NCBI GenBank assembly: GCA_014729205.1
Contig: WJKG01000411.1
Span: forward strand, 1 to 9,791
DNA from: a candidate division GN15 bacterium
Lineage (GTDB): Bacteria > Zixibacteria > MSB-5A5 > GN15 > FEB-12
Direction of reading: 5' to 3'
DNA length: 9,791 bases
The notes beneath the pieces are model-generated. The model saw only the letters and a program-made list of their open reading frames with translations, did no database searches and had not been told where the DNA came from. Both the position numbers and the translations under genes were made by a program. Positions within the stretch are counted from its first letter, which is position 1. Every line of letters begins with the position of its first letter. Positions 1-6,660 of the stretch are shown here, in pieces.

Positions 1-718
1 CGGTGTAGGCGACCTGGGCCAACCCGTTGCCACCGCTGACGGTCGCGGTCGACGGAATCATACCCATAGCATCCCAGCGACCGTTGTTATTGTAGTCAGT
101 CAAGAGGCTGTCAGAGCCCTGAGACCAGTAGCCATTGTTGTCAAGGTCCACAAACTGCTCGCCGGCCGTAATCCTGACGACGGTACCATCGGGTGCCGGG
201 TTGCCGCCACCGTCGCGAACATTGACCGAGATGGTCGCCTGGTCGCTGCCATTGGCGGTCAGCAGGCTGGTCGCGGACGACACGGTGATGTTGCCGGTAC
301 CGGACTGAGCTTCCTCGGAGACGTTCAGCGTGACGGTCCTGGTGCTGACACCGCCGTCGACACTGGCTTGTGCGGTCACGCTGATAAGACCATACTCGCT
401 GGGGTTGAAGACCGTGGCGGCCTTACCGGAAGAATCGGTAGCAACCGATGTCTGGGTGAATACGCCGCTGCCTCCGGGTGACGCCGAGAATTGCACTTCG
501 GCACCATAGACGGGTGTCCCGTCTTTGGTAACGGTGGCCTCGATCATTGTCGATTCTCCGGCGGTCAAACTGGCCTTACTGACCGATAGCGTCACGGAAT
601 ACAGAGTGCTCTCTGCCGGGTCTTGAGACGCGGATTCACAGCCAATCAGCCCGAGTCCGGCCAGAAGCAGGGTCGCGACCGTTACCCAAGCGCAGTTGGC
701 AATCTTGTGCTTAAACAT
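1..718 (-). CDS. Surface lipoprotein with bacterial Ig-like (Big_1/invasin-type) domains, 3' end missing
   Basis: Translating the minus strand from ATG at 718 gives 239 residues with no stop before the window edge. Residues 1-26 form a lipoprotein signal peptide: basic MFKHK start, hydrophobic LLLAGLGL, then lipobox LIGC with Cys27 as the lipidated residue. Two Ig-like repeats follow, about 41-133 and 143-239+, with the pattern of Big_1/invasin domains (SKASLTAGESTMIEATVTKDG, and later TSLLTANGSDQATISVNVRD). Domain 2 carries an insert at 191-216 with two Asp/Asn-rich loops, DLDNNGYW and DYNNNGRWD, that resemble calcium-binding loops. The protein is probably anchored in a membrane and exposed outside or in the periplasm as an adhesion or stalk protein; its exact role is unknown. 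It lies downstream of pilQ on the same strand but beyond a strong terminator, so it probably has its own promoter. The start is supported by AGGAG five bases upstream. Confidence 0.85.
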   Translation of the reverse strand, partial: MFKHKIANCAWVTVATLLLAGLGLIGCESASQDPAESTLYSVTLSVSKASLTAGESTMIEATVTKDGTPVYGAEVQFSASPGGSGVFTQTSVATDSSGKAATVFNPSEYGLISVTAQASVDGGVSTRTVTLNVSEEAQSGTGNITVSSATSLLTANGSDQATISVNVRDGGGNPAPDGTVVRITAGEQFVDLDNNGYWSQGSDSLLTDYNNNGRWDAMGMIPSTATVSGGNGLAQVAYT

Positions 719-723
719 GATTT

Positions 724-728
724 CTCCT
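724..728 (-). promoter_or_regulatory. Ribosome binding site of the Ig-like lipoprotein gene
   Basis: The minus strand reads AGGAG, five bases before the ATG at 718. It fixes the start directly ahead of a well-formed lipoprotein signal peptide. Confidence 0.75.
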
Positions 729-821
729 GCCTGTTATTCGTATCACATCATCTTCTCTTTGCCGGCCGGGCAACCGTTGTGAGCGCTGATTTGCTGTCGG
801 ATCACCGGGCCACAGGGATCT

Positions 822-864
822 ACAGAACAAACCCTCCCTCCTTGGACCTGAGGGAGGGTTCTGT
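822..864 (-). terminator. Rho-independent terminator after pilQ
   Basis: AACCCTCCCTC (830-840) pairs perfectly over 11 bp with GAGGGAGGGTT (850-860) around a 9-nt loop. Read on the minus strand, the stem is followed by TTTGTTCT. It starts about 23 nt past the pilQ stop codon and closes the pilMNOPQ transcript. Flanking ACAGAA and TTCTGT can extend the stem past a bulge. The rest of the 719-886 gap should hold the promoter of the lipoprotein gene, but no clear -35/-10 pair was found there. Confidence 0.85.
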
Positions 865-886
865 CAGTCATCATTACAGCAAACGA

Positions 887-2209
887 TCAACCTTCTTCAT
901 CGACCTTGGCCGGTGTCCTCTCGGAGGCGGCCAGGTTACCCTCGACGATAGTCGGGGTGACGAAGATTATGAGATCGCGGTTTTCGTTGCGAATCTGCGT
1001 GTACCGGAACAGGTAGCCGAGCAACGGAATGTCTTTCAGAATCGGCAGGCCGACCTCGGACTTCACTTCGTCCTGGGTAGTCAGGCCACCGATAACAGCC
1101 GTCTGGCCATTGTTGACGATGACGTTGGTCTTAGCGTTGCTGGTGTTGATAATGACACCGTTCGGATCGAACTGGTAGGTCGACCGTTCCGGCTCCAGGT
1201 TCATCAGGATCTGGTCCTCGGCCGTGATATGAGGAGTGACGGTCAGGATGGTGCCGACTTCCTCGAACTTGATCACGACATTACCGGCTTCATCAAACTG
1301 CTTAACCGGGATTTTCTGACCCATTTGGATCTTGGCTTCTTTGTTGTCGACGGTCGTAATCTCCGGATGGGCAATGATCCGACCCTTGTCGCTCTGGACG
1401 ATAGCTTCGACAACGGCGTCGACCGACCAGCCATGCTGAACGGCAAACACCTTGTAGTTGCCGGCAGCATCAGTTATGCGGTCTCCGAAGTTATTGAAGG
1501 TCTGGTCAAACGTACGTCCGGACTCGGTAGTGTAAGTACCGGTCGCGGTCCAGTCGACACCGAGCTCGTCGAGATCCTCGGTGAACACTTCCAGAAGCTG
1601 AGCTGAGATCTTGATCTGCCTTGAGGGTCGGTCGAGCTCCCTGATATAGCCGATCACTTCTTCAATGTTGCTGGGGACCTCCTGAACGATGATCGAGTTG
1701 GACTGCGGGTCGGCAGTTGCGGAGCCACGGTCCGTCATCAGTCCCTCTACGGCAGCGACGATATCCTGTGCCGTGGAGTTGGAGATTTCCACAATCCTTG
1801 TCTGCAGGCCAACTAACTCCCGTTGCTGCTGGAGGTGTTTCTCGCGCTCCGTGACCTCTTCACGATAGTCCTCTTCGAGGAGAACGCGGAGGTAGCGGTC
1901 GCCCTCGTCGACCACCGCGAGGCCGTAGGTGCGGGCGATAATCTCCATGGCGGTACGCCACTCGACATCGGAGAGCCGGATGGTGACCGTTCCCTGGACA
2001 GTCGGTGCCACGACAACGTTAACGCCGCCATAGTCAGCCAGGAAGCTGAGGACCGAACGGATGTCGGCCGACTGGAATTGTAGGTTTTTGATCGGCTCGG
2101 TAGGGTCCTGCTGCTTTTCCTCGACTGCCACGACGCTTAGTGCCATCGCCAGGAGAATGAGCAGTATACCTGCCAGCCGCAGTGGTGCTATTAGCCTGAG
2201 TGTAGACAT
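887..2209 (-). CDS. pilQ: Type IV pilus secretin PilQ, short form without AMIN domain
   Basis: Forms the outer-membrane ring through which the type IV pilus passes. The 440-residue product has a signal peptide (about 1-28, hydrophobic LAGILLILLAMALSVVA) and an STN/N0 domain at about 43-110 (NLQFQSADIRSVLSFLADYG). A charged connector (about 111-132) is followed by one NolW-type N1 domain at about 133-195 (DPQSNSIIVQEVPSNIEEV). The secretin barrel spans about 198-426 and includes the family signature GLPILKDIPLLGYLF at 387-401. There is no AMIN domain; the well-known P. aeruginosa and Neisseria PilQ proteins are over 700 residues and start with AMIN domains. Last gene of the operon, 20 nt after the PilP-like gene. 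A TTG at 2215 would extend the frame by two codons, but it abuts the AGGAG at 2216-2220, so ATG 2209 is chosen. The neighbours argue for PilQ rather than a type II GspD. Confidence 0.93.
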   Translation of the reverse strand: MSTLRLIAPLRLAGILLILLAMALSVVAVEEKQQDPTEPIKNLQFQSADIRSVLSFLADYGGVNVVVAPTVQGTVTIRLSDVEWRTAMEIIARTYGLAVVDEGDRYLRVLLEEDYREEVTEREKHLQQQRELVGLQTRIVEISNSTAQDIVAAVEGLMTDRGSATADPQSNSIIVQEVPSNIEEVIGYIRELDRPSRQIKISAQLLEVFTEDLDELGVDWTATGTYTTESGRTFDQTFNNFGDRITDAAGNYKVFAVQHGWSVDAVVEAIVQSDKGRIIAHPEITTVDNKEAKIQMGQKIPVKQFDEAGNVVIKFEEVGTILTVTPHITAEDQILMNLEPERSTYQFDPNGVIINTSNAKTNVIVNNGQTAVIGGLTTQDEVKSEVGLPILKDIPLLGYLFRYTQIRNENRDLIIFVTPTIVEGNLAASERTPAKVDEEG

Positions 2210-2215
2210 CGTCAA

Positions 2216-2220
2216 CTCCT
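2216..2220 (-). promoter_or_regulatory. Ribosome binding site deciding the pilQ start
   Basis: The minus strand reads AGGAG followed by TTGACG and then ATG at 2209, a spacing of six bases. The TTG at 2215 directly touches AGGAG and so cannot be the start. Confidence 0.75.
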
Positions 2221-2229
2221 GTATTTCAA

Positions 2230-3987
2230 CTAATACTCATCGATTTTGAGGGCTACCGTGCGGCTCCAGCCATACTCGAAGATCTGGAAGTAAACACGGT
2301 TGCTTTCCACGCGGAGCACGTACCCGTTGCGCACCTTGTCGCCGGACTTCAGGATGTAGCCGTAGCCCTCCTGGTCTTCGAACAGGGCGCGATTGGCACC
2401 GTCATCAGCCTCTATGACACCCACCAGGCGGAGGCCGTCAACATTGGCGATGCGCTGCTCGACGGGGTTGTTGTGTGTCCGCTGTTCATTTATCAGGGTT
2501 GCGAACGGATCGCGACTTGACTGTACTCGATACTTGACAACCAGACGTTTCGGGAATTCCGCCACCAGCGTGCCCTTCATCTTCTTTGACAGCGCCGGGT
2601 TGCGACGGAAGCGCGAAGTCGAAGTTGTACGTGTTCGCCGGCTCTTGTTATCGGCCTTGTCGACCTGAGCGTTATCCTCACCGGCGGCCTTGGTTGACTT
2701 GGCTTCCGGCGGATCGGCCGAAGCCATCTGTTTTGCAGCTTTGCGGGTATCCTCATTCTTCGTTTCGGCCTTGGCCATCTCGGGCTGCGGCTTAGCTGTA
2801 CGGGGTACAGTGCTCATATCCACAGAGGGCCCGTACATCTCGCCCGGTTTGACTACCGGCTGCGGAGCCTGCTTCTCTACTTGCGGCTTGGAAGCAACTG
2901 TTGCCGGCTTTTGCGTCTTAGGCTGCTCGGTCTTTGAAGTCTGTTTGGCGTTCTCGACCCTGGTCAGTTCCGGCTTGGGCTGTGACTTTGCTTCTGCCCT
3001 GGGCTTGTCCACAATCTGCGTGGGATGCGCCGCGTAGGGCTTGAATCCGGGAATGCGCTCCACCGGAGGCGTCAGCCGGACCTTTTTGGCATTGTCGAGT
3101 TCAACGGTGACACTCTTCTGAACCAGTGCCGGTTTCTGCTCTTTGTCTGCCTGCGGCTTTTCTGTCACCGGGGTGGTGGCAAGCATGCTCTTTATCTTGC
3201 GGGGCTTTGTCACTTCGTCCGATTCAGGGGCTGTCTCAGACGTTGATTTGGCGGCACTCTTGGAGACCTTCCTGGGAGATTCCTTGCGTGTCACCGGCAC
3301 AGTAGACATATCTACGCTAGGGCCATACGTGTCCTGCACAGCACTCGATGTGAACTCCTGCCGCTTATTCTGTGGCTCGGGCTTAGTCTTTGACTTGGCC
3401 GGGCTCAGGCTGGACAGGCGGTCCTTCTGAATGGCCTCGTTGACCTGTTTGGCCGGCTTGGGTGGCGCCTTATCCGCGGCGTCATTCTCTACAAAGGCGA
3501 AGTACTTTTCTTCGGGCGTACCGGCCGGCGCCGACACGGGCTTCGGCAGCGGATTACCGGTAGCCGTCCACACCGGGAATTCCTTGCCGGCGTTATCGGC
3601 GAAGAAAACTGTCAGGTAGCCTTTTTCGGTGTCCACGCGGTAGATTGATGGGCGGCGCATGTCGAACACCAGGCGAACCACCGCTTGCGGTTGTGCCGCA
3701 AACTGACTGGTACGAATGGCGGTGACAGGACAGGGCGGCAGTTCGGTAAACGATTTCGCCGGAAGCGCGTGTACCGCGTTTTCGAGATCGAGGATGACCC
3801 GGAACGGTTTGCCATCCCTGGCCTCGACCGTCTGGTGGCTGTACTCAACCTCACCGTCGACCGCCAGTCGAGCGCGGGTGAAACCATCGCCGAAGGTCAG
3901 TTCGACATCGGTCACATTCGCTGACGACCAGGCCGAACCGGCCAGGATGAGAACTCCAGCAACGAGTGTACAAATAGTCTTATACAT
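2230..3987 (-). CDS. pilP: AMIN-domain and PilP-domain fusion protein of the type IV pilus alignment complex
   Basis: Periplasmic linker protein expected to join the PilN-PilO inner-membrane complex to the secretin. From ATG 3987 it has 585 residues. A signal peptide covers about 1-23 (MYKTICTLVAGVLILAGSAW) with no lipobox Cys, so unlike classical PilP it does not look like a lipoprotein. Residues 25-131 form an AMIN domain (VTDVELTFGDGFTRARLAVDG through VRLVFDMRRPSIYRV, YLTVFFAD), which in other bacteria sits on PilQ and binds peptidoglycan. Residues 132-475 are a low-complexity, probably disordered linker rich in Lys, Pro, Ala, Ser, Thr and Gln. Residues 476-585 are a PilP domain (RDPFATLINEQ, DGLRLVGVIEADDGANRALFED, GYGYILKSGDKV). 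Usual PilP proteins are about 170-180 residues. A GTG at 3999 is in frame but lies within the Shine-Dalgarno sequence, so ATG 3987 is preferred. The symbol refers to the C-terminal domain and operon position. Confidence 0.9.
   Translation of the reverse strand: MYKTICTLVAGVLILAGSAWSSANVTDVELTFGDGFTRARLAVDGEVEYSHQTVEARDGKPFRVILDLENAVHALPAKSFTELPPCPVTAIRTSQFAAQPQAVVRLVFDMRRPSIYRVDTEKGYLTVFFADNAGKEFPVWTATGNPLPKPVSAPAGTPEEKYFAFVENDAADKAPPKPAKQVNEAIQKDRLSSLSPAKSKTKPEPQNKRQEFTSSAVQDTYGPSVDMSTVPVTRKESPRKVSKSAAKSTSETAPESDEVTKPRKIKSMLATTPVTEKPQADKEQKPALVQKSVTVELDNAKKVRLTPPVERIPGFKPYAAHPTQIVDKPRAEAKSQPKPELTRVENAKQTSKTEQPKTQKPATVASKPQVEKQAPQPVVKPGEMYGPSVDMSTVPRTAKPQPEMAKAETKNEDTRKAAKQMASADPPEAKSTKAAGEDNAQVDKADNKSRRTRTTSTSRFRRNPALSKKMKGTLVAEFPKRLVVKYRVQSSRDPFATLINEQRTHNNPVEQRIANVDGLRLVGVIEADDGANRALFEDQEGYGYILKSGDKVRNGYVLRVESNRVYFQIFEYGWSRTVALKIDEY
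2803..2835 (-). repeat. Linker motif copy 2 (YGPSVDMSTVP) in the AMIN-PilP protein
   Basis: Codes for YGPSVDMSTVP, residues 385-395, followed by RTAK. It is identical over 11 residues to the copy at 3295-3327, yet 8 of the 11 codons differ, including both serines (TCT here against AGC there, and the reverse). The surrounding linker is not alignable, so this is a conserved peptide and not a recent DNA duplication. Confidence 0.9.
3295..3327 (-). repeat. Linker motif copy 1 (YGPSVDMSTVP) in the AMIN-PilP protein
   Basis: Codes for YGPSVDMSTVP, residues 221-231, followed by VTRK. With the second copy the shared pattern is YGPSVDMSTVPxTxK. The copies lie 164 residues apart in an otherwise low-complexity linker. 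Confidence 0.9.
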
Positions 3988-3998
3988 TATCCCGGTCA

Positions 3999-4004
3999 CC
4001 TCCT
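3999..4004 (-). promoter_or_regulatory. Ribosome binding site of the AMIN-PilP gene, overlapping the pilO stop
   Basis: The minus strand reads TAGGAGGTGA: the pilO stop TAG runs into AGGAGG, a near-complete match to the 16S 3' end. It lies 11 bases before ATG 3987 and overlaps the in-frame GTG at 3999, which favours the ATG. The overlap suggests translational coupling to pilO. Confidence 0.8.
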
Positions 4005-4638
4005 AAATGTCCAGCACCGTCAGCCGCTCTGCTTCCTTGACATAGTAGGTCGACAGCGTGAACTGGGCGGTCATTGTCTCTCTGTTTCCGATTTCTTCCA
4101 GGTTGTTCTGATGGCCTCCGCCTTGATTCTGCATCACCTTCTTACCGATAGCGACCTGGGCCGTCTCAATTCGCATATTGTCGACATTGGTGATGAACGG
4201 GAAGTTGGCGACATAGCTGATGAAGCTACCGAAGTCGTGGTAGGTCCCGGTCAACTCAATATCAAACGATGCTATATGGTAGAATTCTTCGGTTTGGGTC
4301 GGTTTTGGTTCGACCTTTGTAATCCTGGTACCGGTAATCGAAGAAGCCGTATGCAACTGCACCAGGAAGGACGGAATCTGCTTCACTTCGGGCAGCAGCG
4401 TCTCGATCTCATCGTAGGTATCCACGAGTTGTGCATACTCCAGTTTGAGGGCATCGAGCGACTTGGCCTTCAACTCAACGGTTCGCAGATTGGTAGTGAT
4501 CGACTCGAACTCCTGTGCCTTCTGTGAGATCTGGGTATCGAGATCGGTATACACTCGTGAATACCAGAAATAGACGATTATGAAGAAGGCCAGGACCGCC
4601 ATTGCGATCTTCTGTGTTTTCGAATCCTTGAAATCCAT
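4003..4638 (-). CDS. pilO: Type IV pilus inner-membrane alignment protein PilO
   Basis: Bitopic inner-membrane protein that pairs with PilN and contacts PilP. The 211 residues have the expected order: a short cytoplasmic tail (1-10), one membrane helix (about 11-28, IAMAVLAFFIIVYFWYS), a periplasmic coiled coil (about 31-75) and a ferredoxin-like domain (about 85-202). The coiled coil leads into LLPEVKQIPSFLVQLHTAS, typical of PilO, followed by the GTYHDFGSFISYVANFP block. A Gln/Gly/His/Asn-rich loop at 170-179 (QNQGGGHQNN) lies between predicted strands and is probably a flexible insert. The ATG at 4638 follows AAGGA (4648-4652) at nine bases; this site overlaps the pilN stop codon. Gap to pilN is 12 nt. 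Gene order and topology, more than sequence identity, support the call. Confidence 0.92.
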   Translation of the reverse strand: MDFKDSKTQKIAMAVLAFFIIVYFWYSRVYTDLDTQISQKAQEFESITTNLRTVELKAKSLDALKLEYAQLVDTYDEIETLLPEVKQIPSFLVQLHTASSITGTRITKVEPKPTQTEEFYHIASFDIELTGTYHDFGSFISYVANFPFITNVDNMRIETAQVAIGKKVMQNQGGGHQNNLEEIGNRETMTAQFTLSTYYVKEAERLTVLDI

Positions 4639-4650
4639 GGCCGTAATTCC

Positions 4651-5391
4651 TTAGTTCAAGGTGGTATGGCTGGCGGAAGCTTCTTCGGCCGCTTTGGCCT
4701 CAGCCTCAGCCTGCGCCACCAACTTTTGCAGTTCCTCGTCGGACAGGTAATGCACATTGCAGGACACGACGAATTGATAGACCTTCTTCTCCTGGAGAAG
4801 CTCTTCCTTGGTCGACTTCAGCTCTACTTCATCAAAGTAGTCCGAGCGCATCATATTGATCATGAATGATGCCAGGGAGTTAAGGGTGAAGGAATACCCT
4901 TCCACCTCGGCTCTGGTGACACGAGGTCCGTCGGCCCTGGGGGCTTTCTCCTGGACTTCGTCCTCTTTCTTGGTAGTGGACGAGCTTGATTTCTTCTTTT
5001 TGGTATCTTCCGGCGGTGGCTCGAATTCCTGGAAACGACCCAGCCAGACAAACTGGGGTACATTGCCCGCGAGATCCTCAAGGACTCTTACCCAGGTTGA
5101 GCGGTGCGAATCGAGGCGCTCGACGGCGGTCATGCGACGCGTGATCTTCTGCTTGACGTCGGTCAGAGCGTCGACCATCGCGATGTCGTTTCGCAGGAGT
5201 CGGGCACGCTGATGGGCCTTCTGGATGTCGGATTCGAGGTTGGAGAGCCGGTGCTTCTGGTAGAACGTAATACCGACGAGCATCAGCACCACCACAACCC
5301 CGCCAACAATGGCGTACAGACCTGTCTTCCCAAACGAGAAGTCAAAGGTCCGCTTGCGGTATTCTTTGGGAAGTAGATTTATCTCAATCAT
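4651..5391 (-). CDS. pilN: Type IV pilus inner-membrane alignment protein PilN
   Basis: Bitopic partner of PilO whose cytoplasmic N-terminus docks into PilM. The 246 residues begin MIEINLLPKEYRKR, with the conserved INLLP PilM-binding motif at 4-8. A membrane helix follows (about 25-44, IVGGVVVVLMLVGITFY), then a coiled coil (about 46-95) and a periplasmic fold with VPQFVWLGRF (111-120) and the later EVEGYSFTLNSLASFM block. The fold is interrupted at about 124-158 by a charged, low-complexity insert with the runs KKKKSSSS and TTKKEDE. The C-terminal tail (about 219-240) is Ala/Glu-rich. At 246 residues it is longer than the usual ~180-200, which the insert and tail explain. Start ATG 5391 lies seven bases after the pilM stop, with GAGG (5402-5405) inside the end of pilM. 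Confidence 0.93.
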   Translation of the reverse strand: MIEINLLPKEYRKRTFDFSFGKTGLYAIVGGVVVVLMLVGITFYQKHRLSNLESDIQKAHQRARLLRNDIAMVDALTDVKQKITRRMTAVERLDSHRSTWVRVLEDLAGNVPQFVWLGRFQEFEPPPEDTKKKKSSSSTTKKEDEVQEKAPRADGPRVTRAEVEGYSFTLNSLASFMINMMRSDYFDEVELKSTKEELLQEKKVYQFVVSCNVHYLSDEELQKLVAQAEAEAKAAEEASASHTTLN

Positions 5392-5398
5392 GGTGGCA

Positions 5399-6448
5399 CT
5401 ACCTCGCTTCCCGCATGGCCAGACCGACAGACACGGTCAGCAGCGGAGCTATTTTTTCGGGCTGCAGGTACTGGAACAGTTCCGGATCGTAGTCGATGTT
5501 TCTCAGCGGGTTGGCAATCTCCAACGGGACAGTCAGTTTCGACTGCAGGAATTCCGGCAGGTACGGCACTAACGATCCACCGCCTGAGAGTACGATCCAG
5601 TCAATGTTTTCTATTTTGGACTGAGACTTGAAGTACGAGAACGCCAGCTCGACACCGGAGACCAGCTCGTCGGTTGACGAGATGATCGTCGCCTTGAGCA
5701 TATCCTGGTCGATCGAATCCCCCATTTCCCCCTTGATGGCCTTGGTGGCCAACTCCGCGTTCAGGCGGAACTCACGCTGGATGGCGGTATAGATCTCGCG
5801 TGTTCCGGAGGAGACGTCGCGAGTCGAATGATAGATGCCATCGACGATGTACGTGATGTTGGTGACATCGCACCCGATGTTCACCAGTGCTGTCACACGG
5901 GAAGGATCGATCTCGTAGTTATAGGAATAGGCGTTGAAGACGGCGAGCGCGTCGTCGTCGACGACGATCGGTTTGAGCCCGCAGTCCTGAACGAGCTCCA
6001 GGTAGGTGCGCAGGTATTCCTTGCGCGCGGCAACGAGCAGCACGTCCATCTGGTTCTCTTCGTCATCGACCTTCACGATGTGGTAGTCGAGTGAGACGTC
6101 TTCAACATCGAAGGGAGCCCGCTGTTCGGTTTCGAACAGGATGGCCTGTTCGGCCTCGGCACCACTCTTCTTGCCGATCGTGAACCGGTCGGTAATCACA
6201 CCGTGACCGGAGATGGACACGACTACTTCATCGATCTTGGGATCAGTCTGATCAATCAAGGACTGGATGTTGAAGATCACAGCCTCTCGATCCCTGATCT
6301 CGTCGGCAACGATCGCTTCCGGGGGGAGTTCTCGCACCCCGAGGGCGGAGACGGAATGACCGTTCTTGGTATGGTCCAGCTTGATCAGTTTGACCGAACT
6401 GGATCCTATATCAAGTCCGACAGTGCTCTTACTCTTCCGTGAAAACAT
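5399..6448 (-). CDS. pilM: Type IV pilus assembly actin-like ATPase PilM
   Basis: Cytoplasmic actin/FtsA-like protein that binds ATP and the PilN N-terminus, anchoring the alignment complex on the cytoplasmic side. The 349 residues show the expected nucleotide-binding motifs: phosphate 1 GLDIGSSSVK (11-20), phosphate 2 VNIGCDVTN (189-197, with Asn190 where many relatives have Asp) and adenosine motif LSGGGS (287-292). Other family blocks are EQRAPFDVEDVSLDYHI and DALAVFNAY. First gene of the operon. The frame stays open to a GTG at 6523, but that codon has no ribosome binding site and the added residues do not resemble PilM. ATG 6448 places the phosphate-1 motif at the usual distance from the N-terminus. 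Its own ribosome binding site is weak (GAAAGA, seven bases upstream). Confidence 0.94.
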   Translation of the reverse strand: MFSRKSKSTVGLDIGSSSVKLIKLDHTKNGHSVSALGVRELPPEAIVADEIRDREAVIFNIQSLIDQTDPKIDEVVVSISGHGVITDRFTIGKKSGAEAEQAILFETEQRAPFDVEDVSLDYHIVKVDDEENQMDVLLVAARKEYLRTYLELVQDCGLKPIVVDDDALAVFNAYSYNYEIDPSRVTALVNIGCDVTNITYIVDGIYHSTRDVSSGTREIYTAIQREFRLNAELATKAIKGEMGDSIDQDMLKATIISSTDELVSGVELAFSYFKSQSKIENIDWIVLSGGGSLVPYLPEFLQSKLTVPLEIANPLRNIDYDPELFQYLQPEKIAPLLTVSVGLAMREAR

Positions 6449-6558
6449 AAGCTGGTCTTTCGTATCTTTAGATATCTTCTCGTGTCTATACCTATCGGTC
6501 GAAACTGATGAGAGGTTGAGCACAGCAGGGGAAATATCTCACCAGATCGATCCGCTAT

Positions 6559-6586
6559 CGACACATCGCGACCTGTGTCGTTTTTT
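6559..6586 (+). terminator. Terminator-like hairpin on the plus strand within the pilM leader
   Basis: CGACACA (6559-6565) and TGTGTCG (6574-6580) form a 7-bp stem with an 8-nt loop, followed directly by TTTTTT (6581-6586). This is intrinsic-terminator architecture facing away from pilM. No plus-strand gene ends here, so it would stop antisense transcription or end a small RNA. The same dyad could be a protein-binding site. Confidence 0.4.
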
Positions 6587-6620
6587 GAACAGAACTCACC
6601 GCTTATCTGAGTATCGGATA

Positions 6621-6660
6621 CCTGCGGGCTTCTCTTTATGCTGATTTCTGCCCGTTCAGG
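6621..6660 (-). other. Bulged hairpin in the pilM leader
   Basis: CCTGCGGGC (6621-6629) is complementary to GCCCG (6650-6654) plus CAGG (6657-6660), giving nine base pairs interrupted by a two-base TT bulge, with a 20-nt loop. Its function is unknown; it could be an mRNA leader structure or part of a promoter-proximal operator. Confidence 0.4.

Noticed and set aside
759..773. Palindrome TTGCC-CGGCC-GGCAA before the lipoprotein gene
   Set aside because: Could be an operator, but a short GC-rich dyad is expected by chance in this sequence and no promoter can be aligned with it.
623..1606. Long plus-strand open frame (327 codons) opposite pilQ
   Set aside because: Lies antisense to a well-supported secretin and to the lipoprotein start, and has no recognisable domain. 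It is a shadow of high-GC codon use.
6449..6523. GTG start at 6523 extending PilM by 25 residues
   Set aside because: No ribosome binding site precedes it, and the extension does not match the PilM N-terminus. ATG 6448 places the phosphate-1 motif correctly.
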